Assembly: GCF_018070325.1 (NCBI RefSeq)
Contig: NZ_JAGPXY010000027.1
Location: 20,401 to 84,400 of the forward strand
Reading direction: 5' to 3'
From: Micromonospora sp. H61
Lineage (GTDB): Bacteria > Actinomycetota > Actinomycetes > Mycobacteriales > Micromonosporaceae
Length of the DNA: 64,000 nucleotides
Below are positions 57,612-64,000 of the stretch, piece after piece. Each line of letters opens with the position of its first letter. Position 1 is the first letter of the stretch. Made by a program: the position numbers and the translations under genes. The notes beneath the pieces are model-generated. The model worked only from the letters and a program-made list of their open reading frames with translations, had not been told where the DNA came from and did not search any database.

Positions 57612-59420
57612 ATGAGCACCGTGCAGGACCGGCCGGTTCCCGGCGACACCTCGACCGGCCGGCCGGCCGGCGGCAACCCCGCCGGCCGGTCGGTCGGCCT
57701 GTCCGCGTTGCTGCCGTACCTACGGGAGCACCGCGGCACCCTGGTGGTGGTGGGCGCGCTGTCGCTGATCGGCTCGGCGGCGTCGCTGGCGCAGCCGCTG
57801 CTCACCCGGTCGGTGCTCGAGCGGATCGGCGCCGAGCAGGGCGTGGCCCGGCTGGTGGCGGTGCTGGTGGTCCTCGTGGTGTTCGGCGCGGCGATCGGCG
57901 GGCTGCGTGACTACCTGCTGCAACGCACCGCCGAGGGAGTGGTGCTGGGCACCCGGCGTCGGCTCGCCGGCCACCTGCTGCGGCTGCCCATCGCCGAGTA
58001 CGACCGCCGACGCACCGGCGACCTGCTCTCCCGGGTCGGCTCGGACACCACACTGCTGCGCGCGGTCGTCACCTCCGGCCTGTTCGAGACGGTCACCGGG
58101 GCGGTGACGGTGGTCGGCGCCGGCACGGCCATGGTGCTGCTCGACCCGCTGCTGTTCGGCGTCACCCTGCTCGGCGTGGCGCTGGGGTTGGTCTTCGCCG
58201 CCACCTTCGCCCGCCGGGTCCGGGCGCTGGCCCGGGTCGCCCAGGAGCGGATCGGCGAGATGACCTCGGCGGTGGAGCGGGCCATCTCGGCGGCCCGGAC
58301 CATCCGGGCCAGCCGCGCCGAGACCCGGGAGACGGAGGCCGTCACCGGCAGCGCGCGGGAGGCGTACGCGGCGGGGCTGCGGGTGGCCCGGGTGCAGGCG
58401 TTGGTCGGCCCGATCGGCTCGGTCACCGTGCAGGGCGCGTTCCTGCTGGTGCTCGGGATCGGTGGGGCGAGGGTCGCCGCAGGGGCGATCTCCGTCGGTG
58501 ACCTGGTCGCGTTCGTCATGTACCTGTTCCTGCTGGCGCTGCCGTTGGGTCAGGTGCTGCGGGCGTACACCCAGTTGCAGTCCGGCCTGGGCGCCCTCCA
58601 GCGGATCGAGGAGATCCTGGCGGTGCCCGCGGAGGGCGCTGACGACCGCCCGGCGTCCGCCGCCGCGACGGCGACCCCGCGCCGCCCGACCCCGATGATC
58701 GAGTTCGACCGGGTGGGCTTCGGTTACCCGGGCGGCGAGCCGGTGCTGCACGAGGTCAGCTTCGCGGTCCCCGCCGGCACCCGGACCGCCCTGGTCGGTC
58801 CCTCCGGCGCCGGCAAGTCCACACTGCTGGCCCTGGTCGAGCGCTTCTACGAGGTGAGCGCCGGCACGGTCCGCCTCGACGGCACCGACGTACGGGACCT
58901 GCCCCGCGACGCGCTGCGGGCCCGGCTCGGCTACGTCGAGCAGGAGGCTCCCGTGCTGGCCGGCACGCTGCGGGAGAACCTGCTGATCACCACCCCGGAC
59001 GCCACCGACGACCGGTTGCGCGACGTCCTCGACGAGGTCAACCTGGGCCACCTGGCACGGCGCACCCCGCTGGGCCTCGACGTGCAGGTGGGCGAGGGCG
59101 GTGTGCTGCTCTCCGGAGGTGAACGGCAGCGCCTGGCCATCGCCCGCGCGCTGCTCGCCGGCCCGCCGGTGCTGCTGCTCGACGAGCCGACCAGCAACCT
59201 CGACTCCCGCAACGAGGTCGCGCTGCGCCGCGCCATCGACGCCGTCGCGGTGCGCCGGACCCTGTTGATCGTGGCGCACCGGCTCGCCACGGTGGTAGAC
59301 GCCGACCAGATCGTCGTCCTCGACGGCGGCCGGGTGGTGGCCGTGGGCACCCACGCCGAACTGACCGCCACCGACCCGCTGTACCGGGAACTCGCCAGCC
59401 ACCAGCTGCTGGTCGGCTGA
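57612..59420 (+). CDS. ABC exporter (fused membrane and ATPase domains)
   Basis: 602 aa half-transporter. Six-helix membrane domain (about 35-320); ATPase domain with Walker A GPSGAGKST (about 397-405), signature LSGGERQRLAIARALLAG, Walker B VLLLDEPTSNLD and H-loop IVAHRLATV. It would act as a homodimer in the membrane. It starts 41 bases after the dehydrogenase operon, possibly cotranscribed, so it may export that pathway's product. Substrate unknown. Confidence 0.88.
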   Translation: MSTVQDRPVPGDTSTGRPAGGNPAGRSVGLSALLPYLREHRGTLVVVGALSLIGSAASLAQPLLTRSVLERIGAEQGVARLVAVLVVLVVFGAAIGGLRDYLLQRTAEGVVLGTRRRLAGHLLRLPIAEYDRRRTGDLLSRVGSDTTLLRAVVTSGLFETVTGAVTVVGAGTAMVLLDPLLFGVTLLGVALGLVFAATFARRVRALARVAQERIGEMTSAVERAISAARTIRASRAETRETEAVTGSAREAYAAGLRVARVQALVGPIGSVTVQGAFLLVLGIGGARVAAGAISVGDLVAFVMYLFLLALPLGQVLRAYTQLQSGLGALQRIEEILAVPAEGADDRPASAAATATPRRPTPMIEFDRVGFGYPGGEPVLHEVSFAVPAGTRTALVGPSGAGKSTLLALVERFYEVSAGTVRLDGTDVRDLPRDALRARLGYVEQEAPVLAGTLRENLLITTPDATDDRLRDVLDEVNLGHLARRTPLGLDVQVGEGGVLLSGGERQRLAIARALLAGPPVLLLDEPTSNLDSRNEVALRRAIDAVAVRRTLLIVAHRLATVVDADQIVVLDGGRVVAVGTHAELTATDPLYRELASHQLLVG

Positions 59421-59496
59421 CCGCGGGCCAAGGAAGGCCAACTTGCCGGGCGGCCGGGCCGCGCACGCCGCCCGGAATCGCGTACCGTTGCCGCTC

Positions 59497-61788
59497 ATGG
59501 GTGTGTCGCAACGGTTCAAGAGCAAGTTCCGGCGGTTCCTCCAGCGCCCCGGCTCGACCGTGGATCTTGCTCCGCTGGAGAAACTGCTCCCGGCGATCGA
59601 GGCGCGCGAGGCTGAGCTCAGCGCGCTCGACGACGCCGAGCTGACCGCGGCCGCGGGTGCCGCCGCCGGTTACGAGGAGATCTGCGCCGTCGGCCGTGAG
59701 GCCGCCCGCCGTGGCCTCGACCAGCGGCCGTACGACGTGCAGCTGCTCGGCGCGATGTCGCTGCTCTCCGGCAAGGTCGCCGAGATGGCCACCGGTGAGG
59801 GCAAGACACTGACCGCCACTGTCGCCGCGTACGGGCACGTCCGGCTCGGCAACGGCCCGGTGCACGTGCTCACCATCAACGACTACCTGGCCCGCCGCGA
59901 CGCCCAGTGGATGGAGCCGGTCTACACCCTGCTCGGCCTCACCGTCGGCTGGGTCAACGAGGCCTCCACCCCGCAGGAGCGGCGCGACGCGTACGCCTGC
60001 GACGTCACCTACGTCTCGGTCAGCGAGGCGGGCTTCGACTACCTGCGCGACCAGTTGGTCACCGACGTGGAAGACCGGGTGCAGCCCACGCTGACCACCG
60101 CCATCGTCGACGAGGCCGACTCGATCATGATCGACGAGGCCCGGGTGCCGATGGTCCTGGCCGGCGCGGTGCCGGGCGAGCAGGACCCGGTGCACGCCGC
60201 CGCCGCCCTGGTGCGTGGCCTGCGCAAGGACAAGCACTACACGGTCGCCGAGGACGGGCGCAGCGTGGCCTTCACCTCCGCCGGCCTGGCCGCCATCGAG
60301 GCCAAGCTCGGCATCGACCTGTACGACGAGGAGCAGGTCGCGCAGCTCTCCGCGGTCAACGTGGCGCTGCACGCGCACGCCCTGCTGCACCGTGACGTGG
60401 ATTACATCGTCCGGGACGGCTCCGTCGAGCTGGTCGACGAGATGCGCGGCCGGGTGGCCCAGCGCCGCCGCTGGCCGGACGGCCTCCAGGCCGCGGTCGA
60501 GGCCAAGGAGGGGCTGGACGCCACCGCCGAGGGCGAGGTGCTCGGCACCATCGCCATGCAGGCGTACATCGCGCTCTACCCGAAGGTCTGCGGGATGACC
60601 GCCACCGCGGTGCTGGTCGGCGACCAACTGCGGGAGTTCTTCGACCTCGAGGTCGCGGTGATCCCGCCGAACACCCCGTGCGTCCGCGAGGACGAGCCGG
60701 ACCGCATCTACGCCACCCGGGCGGAGAAGGACGAGGCGCTGATCGACGAGATCCAGCGCTGGCACGCCAAGGGGCGGCCGGTGCTCGTCGGCACCCTGGA
60801 CGTCAAGGAGTCCGAGGGGTTGGCCGCCGGGCTGAACGCCGCCGGGGTGCCCTGCGTCGTACTGAACGCCAAGAACGACGACGAAGAGGCCGCGATCATC
60901 GCCGAGGCCGGCGCGTACGGCGCGGTGACCGTCTCCACCCAGATGGCCGGCCGGGGCGTCGACATCCGCCTCGGCGGCAGCGACCAGACCGACCAGGAGC
61001 GGGTCGCCGAGATGGGCGGGCTCTACGTGATCGGCAGCGGCCGGCACGACAGCCGGCGGGTCGACGACCAGCTGCGCGGTCGGGCCGGCAGGCAGGGCGA
61101 CCCGGGCGGCTCGGTCTTCTTCGTCAGCCTGGAGGACGACCTCGTCGTCCGGCACGCCGCCGACTCGGTACCGGCCTCGCCGCGGATGAACGCCGACGGT
61201 CTGGTGACCGACGAGCAGGTCGACTACGCGGTGGAGCACGCCCAGCGGGTCGCCGAGGGCGTCAACCACGAGATCCACCGCAACACCTGGCGCTACAGCG
61301 TGGTGATCGAGCAGCAGCGCAAGGCCCTCGCCGCGCGCCGGGAGCGGCTGCTGACCAGCGACGTGGCCGCGGTGATGCTGCTGGAGAAGGAGCCCGAGAA
61401 GGCCGGCGAGATGGACGAGGACCTGCTCGCCCGCGCCGCCCGGTCGATCGCGCTCTACCACCTGGACCGGCTCTGGGCCGAGCACCTGGCCGAGCTGTCG
61501 GAGGTCCGCGAGGGCGTGCACCTGCGCGCGCTGGGCCGGCTCGACCCGCTGGACGAGTTCCACCGGGCCGCGGTGCCGGCGTTCAACGACCTGATCCCGG
61601 AGATCGAGGCCCGCACCATCGCCACGTTCACCGAGACCGAATTCGATGAGGACTGGCAGCCCGACGACGGCACCCTGGTCCGGCCCACCGCCACCTGGAC
61701 GTACCTGGTGCACGACAACCCGTTCGGGTCCGAGCTCGACCGTCTGATCGCGTCGATCGGGCGGCGGCTCAGCGGCGCCTCGCGCTGA
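59497..61788 (+). CDS. secA2: Accessory preprotein translocase ATPase SecA2
   Basis: 763 aa. Walker A MATGEGKTLTA (about 98-108), DEAD-like VDEADSIMIDEA (about 206-217), and the helicase C motif QMAGRGVDIRLGG plus DDQLRGRAGRQGDPGGS. It lacks the C-terminal zinc-binding cysteines of SecA1 and is shorter, which fits SecA2. It would drive export of a subset of proteins. No accessory gene (such as SecY2 or Asp) is nearby. ATG 59497. Confidence 0.85.
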   Translation: MGVSQRFKSKFRRFLQRPGSTVDLAPLEKLLPAIEAREAELSALDDAELTAAAGAAAGYEEICAVGREAARRGLDQRPYDVQLLGAMSLLSGKVAEMATGEGKTLTATVAAYGHVRLGNGPVHVLTINDYLARRDAQWMEPVYTLLGLTVGWVNEASTPQERRDAYACDVTYVSVSEAGFDYLRDQLVTDVEDRVQPTLTTAIVDEADSIMIDEARVPMVLAGAVPGEQDPVHAAAALVRGLRKDKHYTVAEDGRSVAFTSAGLAAIEAKLGIDLYDEEQVAQLSAVNVALHAHALLHRDVDYIVRDGSVELVDEMRGRVAQRRRWPDGLQAAVEAKEGLDATAEGEVLGTIAMQAYIALYPKVCGMTATAVLVGDQLREFFDLEVAVIPPNTPCVREDEPDRIYATRAEKDEALIDEIQRWHAKGRPVLVGTLDVKESEGLAAGLNAAGVPCVVLNAKNDDEEAAIIAEAGAYGAVTVSTQMAGRGVDIRLGGSDQTDQERVAEMGGLYVIGSGRHDSRRVDDQLRGRAGRQGDPGGSVFFVSLEDDLVVRHAADSVPASPRMNADGLVTDEQVDYAVEHAQRVAEGVNHEIHRNTWRYSVVIEQQRKALAARRERLLTSDVAAVMLLEKEPEKAGEMDEDLLARAARSIALYHLDRLWAEHLAELSEVREGVHLRALGRLDPLDEFHRAAVPAFNDLIPEIEARTIATFTETEFDEDWQPDDGTLVRPTATWTYLVHDNPFGSELDRLIASIGRRLSGASR

Positions 61789-61802
61789 CATACCGACCGT
61801 CG

Positions 61803-61838
61803 GGGCCCCGATCGCGCCTCCACGCGCGACCGGGGCCC
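61803..61838. terminator. Hairpin terminator after secA2
   Basis: GGGCCCCGATCGCGC (61803-61817) pairs with GCGCGACCGGGGCCC (61824-61838) in 14 of 15 positions with a 6-base loop. No T-run follows. Confidence 0.65.
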
Positions 61839-61970
61839 TGATTTACGCCGTTTCGACCCAGGTTTCCCAGGGTAGTAGGGCTGGTCGGTCGAGTCGGGAG
61901 AGAAGCAGACGATGACACAGGTGACGATGCGTGCCGGGCAGGCGCGAGACGGCACGGAGGCTGCGAACCG

Positions 61971-62711
61971 GTGAACCTCGACACGCGGGAACCGGTGGTG
62001 CACACCCTCGGCGTCCTGGAAGCAGCCGCACTGTTACGGGAGCTGACCGCCGGGCTGATCGCCCTGACCGACTTTGATGAGGCGCTGCTGGCCCTGGTCC
62101 GGGTCACCCGGGACGCCGTCGCCGGGGTCCGCTGGTGCGGGTTCACCGCGCTGCGGGCCGGCGAGCCGGCCGGGGCGGCCGCCTCCGACGAGGGGCTGGC
62201 CGGGCTGGACGACCTGCGACACGGGCCGGACACACCGGCGATGAGCGCGATCCACCGCCGCGAGATGATCCTCGCCGCCGACCTGACCGGTGAGCCCCGC
62301 TGGCCGGCCTGGACGACGCACGCCCGCGACCTCGGCGTACGCGGGGTGATCTCCGCACCGGTCGACATCGACGACCAGGTCATCGGGGCGATCAACCTGT
62401 ACGCCGCCGCGCCGGACCTGCTGACCCCGCAACACCAGTTGACCGCCATGCTGCTCGCCGAACACGCCGGCCTGCTGCTCGCCGCCGTCCGGGACCGCAA
62501 CCGGCAGCTCACCCTCGCCGGTGAGCGGGACGCCTCACTCCTGCACGACGGGGTGGTGGGCCAGGCTGTCGGCGTGATCATGACGCAGCGCGGGTGCCCG
62601 CCGGCCGAGGCCCTCGACGTGCTGCGCACCGCCGCCTCGTCGCTGGACATCCCGCTGCGCGAGGTGGCCGAGCGCCTGGTCCGGACGGTCTCCCGCCAAC
62701 GCGACAACTGA
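61971..62711 (+). CDS. GAF-ANTAR regulator
   Basis: 246 aa from GTG 61971. Residues about 15-160 are a GAF sensor domain; residues about 180-245 form an ANTAR RNA-binding domain (VVGQAVGVIMTQRGCPPAEALDVLRTAASSLDIPLREVAERLV). ANTAR proteins bind paired hexaloop RNAs to prevent transcription termination. No such RNA was identified nearby; its targets may be elsewhere. It is preceded by a GGAGG at 61956. Confidence 0.9.
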   Translation: MNLDTREPVVHTLGVLEAAALLRELTAGLIALTDFDEALLALVRVTRDAVAGVRWCGFTALRAGEPAGAAASDEGLAGLDDLRHGPDTPAMSAIHRREMILAADLTGEPRWPAWTTHARDLGVRGVISAPVDIDDQVIGAINLYAAAPDLLTPQHQLTAMLLAEHAGLLLAAVRDRNRQLTLAGERDASLLHDGVVGQAVGVIMTQRGCPPAEALDVLRTAASSLDIPLREVAERLVRTVSRQRDN

Positions 62712-62889
62712 CCCCGGCCGCTCGGGCCGGGTGCGCCGATCATCCGTCGGCCTGGCCGTCCGGCCTCGGTGGGCGCGGCCACGGTGCCCGTTCTCCCTGT
62801 CGGCGGCGAGTCGGGCGGCATCGTTTCGCCTCGACCGGCCCCGGGTAGCACTCTGGTCAGGTGAGCTGCGCCGACCCGGGGGAGGACCG

Positions 62890-63375
62890 ATGCAGAGCCG
62901 GCTGCGGGTGCAGGGGCACCCGATCCAACCGATGCTGGTGACGTTCCCGCTCGGGCTCTTCGTCAGCGCCACCGTCTTCGACCTCACCGATGTGATCGGC
63001 GGGCCCGCGTTCCTCGGGGAGGTCGGCTACTGGACCGGCGTCGCCGCCCTCGTCGCCGCCGCGCTGACCGCCGTGGCCGGGATGGTCGACCTGTGGGACG
63101 TGCCGGGCGACCGTACCCGCCGTACCGCCGTCGCCTTCAACCTGGTGAACGCGGTGATGGCCGCCATGTTCCTGCTCACCTGCCTGGTCCGGTCGCACTC
63201 CCCGCAGCGCGGCGCGTCGGTCGCGATCCTGGTCACCGAACTGGTCGCGCTGGCCGTCGGTGGGGTTGGCGTGCACCTGGGCGCCCGGCTGATGCGTCAG
63301 TTCGACAGCGGCCGCGCCGAGTCCGGCGGCCTGGACGCGCTGGCCGGCTCCACAGGCGAGATCGCCCGCCCCTGA
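62890..63375 (+). CDS. DUF2231 membrane protein
   Basis: 161 aa, four transmembrane segments. RVQGHPIQPMLVTFPLGLFVSATVFDLTD is the N-terminal DUF2231 pattern, with VGYWTGVAALVAAALTAVAGMVDLWDVP and the later VAILVTELVALAVGGVGVHLGARL. ATG 62890 follows GGAGGACC. Role unknown. Confidence 0.85.
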   Translation: MQSRLRVQGHPIQPMLVTFPLGLFVSATVFDLTDVIGGPAFLGEVGYWTGVAALVAAALTAVAGMVDLWDVPGDRTRRTAVAFNLVNAVMAAMFLLTCLVRSHSPQRGASVAILVTELVALAVGGVGVHLGARLMRQFDSGRAESGGLDALAGSTGEIARP

Positions 63376-63399
63376 CCCGATCCGGGGGCCGGGCTCGCC

Positions 63400-63496
63400 G
63401 CTGACCCGACCTGCCCGCTGCCCGACCTGCCCGCTGCCCGACCTGCCCGCTGCCCGACCTGCCCGCTGCCCGACCTGCCCGCTGCCCGACCTGCCC
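63400..63496. repeat. 16-bp tandem repeat, five perfect copies
   Basis: GCTGCCCGACCTGCCC repeats without change at 63417-63432, 63433-63448, 63449-63464, 63465-63480 and 63481-63496. A one-base-longer variant (GCTGACCCGACCTGCCC) precedes at 63400-63416. It lies in a spacer, so copy number can change without affecting proteins. Confidence 0.92.
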
Positions 63497-63612
63497 GCCC
63501 CGACGGACCCGCCGGGCGGGCTCGCTCGACCCGCGAGCCGGGCGCTCGGCCGGCCGGCGGGGCTGGTGCGCGGGGCCGTCACCCGTGCGACTGGTCGGTC
63601 TACCATCCCCGA

Positions 63613-63807
63613 ATGACCTCCTCTCCGGACACGCTCCCGAAGATCGGCGCGCCCGCCACCCGGGCCCTGCACGGCGCCGGCTACACCGCGCTGCGCCAGC
63701 TCGCGGGCGTTCCTCGGACGGACCTGGCCAAGCTGCACGGCATGGGCCCGAAGGCGCTCGGGATCCTCCAGGCCGCCCTCGAGGAGCACGGGCTCAGCCT
63801 CGGCTGA
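63613..63807 (+). CDS. Small helix-hairpin-helix protein
   Basis: 64 aa. LPKIGAPATRALHGAGYTALRQLAGVPRTDLAKLHGMGPKALGILQAAL is a double helix-hairpin-helix motif (IGAPATRAL and HGMGPKAL), common in DNA-binding and repair proteins. It probably binds DNA without sequence preference. ATG 63613 has no strong ribosome site. Confidence 0.78.
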   Translation: MTSSPDTLPKIGAPATRALHGAGYTALRQLAGVPRTDLAKLHGMGPKALGILQAALEEHGLSLG

Positions 63808-63883
63808 GGTCCACCGGGGACACCCCGGGCGCGCGGCGGCAAATGGGTTGCCGGCCCGGTGAGCGGCCGCGAGGCTGACCGCC

Positions 63884-64000
63884 ATGACCGCTGAGCGTGA
63901 CGCCGAGGACTTGATCGCGGAGGCCGCCGCCGCGCCCGTCGACGGTTGGGGCTTCGGCTGGCTGGCCGGCCGGGCCACCGAGGAGCGTCCACCCTGGGGG
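63884..64000 (+). CDS. Start of a probable SAM-dependent methyltransferase (partial)
   Basis: The first 39 codons, open to the window end: MTAERDAEDLIAEAAAAPVD, then GWLAGRATEERPPWG. The DLIAEAAAAPVDGWGF...GRATEERPPWG pattern is like the N-terminus of actinobacterial class I methyltransferases. The AdoMet motifs would lie beyond the window, so the call rests only on the N-terminus. ATG 63884. Confidence 0.55.
   Translation, partial: MTAERDAEDLIAEAAAAPVDGWGFGWLAGRATEERPPWG

Noticed and set aside
57720..59525. A 601-residue minus-strand frame opposite the ABC exporter
   Set aside because: It is His/Gln/Arg-rich and repetitive, as expected for antisense of high-G+C coding DNA, and has no start site.
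59038..61791. A 917-residue open frame on the minus strand opposite secA2
   Set aside because: The + strand encodes a full SecA2 with all motifs; the antisense frame has no family and is a by-product of codon bias.
63400..63496. CRISPR-like array
   Set aside because: Units are directly adjacent with no spacers, and the 16-bp unit is too short for a CRISPR repeat.
1..64000. tRNA, rRNA, riboswitch or prophage genes
   Set aside because: No stretch with the conserved elements was recognised on reading. A dedicated covariance-model search would be decisive and could still find a small RNA.

Overview
The window is high-G+C actinobacterial chromosome, most likely Micromonosporaceae (Micromonospora-like). 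Support comes from family-level recognition: many GTG starts, AGGAGG-like ribosome sites, a mycothiol-dependent MDMPI-fold enzyme, a rifampin phosphotransferase preceded by a rifamycin-associated element (RAE), GpgS, ANTAR and partner-switching proteins, and a short palindromic element with CATGATC cores. No rRNA, tRNA, CRISPR array, prophage or intact insertion sequence was found. The species is not provable from this alone.

Layout. 1-6.1 kb: a regulator-rich, rearranged stretch with two tandem 396-aa XRE regulators (duplicated together with their upstream DNA and sharing a nearly identical 165-bp tract), a small unlisted gene overlapping a third XRE regulator, a palindromic element inside that third gene, an SDR and a deleted remnant of the third regulator. 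6.1-9.1 kb: a PCD-VOC protein, a GlsB-type membrane protein and a three-gene DUF2089 operon. 9.1-17.6 kb: a secreted GH43-like protein, an unrecognised 334-aa protein, a TetR/SDR pair with three phased operators, an HxlR/RibD-like pair, a beta-lactamase fragment and rph with its RAE. 17.7-28.2 kb: membrane proteins (DUF4396, TMEM175, DUF418), a winged-helix AlkZ-like protein, a lipoprotein, a secreted DUF1996 protein, a GlxA-type regulator and an SDR.

28.2-34.3 kb: a hydrolase-SDR operon, an MDMPI-type enzyme and a TetR regulator share one repeated operator sequence; then a glycogen-debranching-type glucosidase with an SCP2 protein and a secreted carboxypeptidase-regulatory-like protein. 34.5-41.9 kb: a SRPBCC protein and Zn-alcohol dehydrogenase, GNAT, DUF2267, a Tat-exported LD-carboxypeptidase and a GCS2-type ligase. 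42-48.1 kb: a redox neighbourhood (baeRF2 protein, TPP oxidase/synthase, iron-containing HDO-type oxidase, CDGSH protein, unknown 500-aa protein) with a 30-bp-stem hairpin.

48.3-52.4 kb: a sigma factor fused to a STAS domain, ctaD with a long hydrophilic tail, and a STAS-HATPase fusion. Both STAS domains lack the usual phosphorylatable serine, so this looks like a modified partner-switching circuit. 52.5-64 kb: DUF4383, a GT4-GpgS operon divergent from a Gfo/Idh/MocA-dehydrogenase operon, an ABC exporter, SecA2, GAF-ANTAR, DUF2231, a 16-bp tandem repeat, a helix-hairpin-helix protein and a methyltransferase-like gene cut by the window end.

Most convergent gene pairs are separated by clear hairpin terminators, which supports the gene boundaries given.
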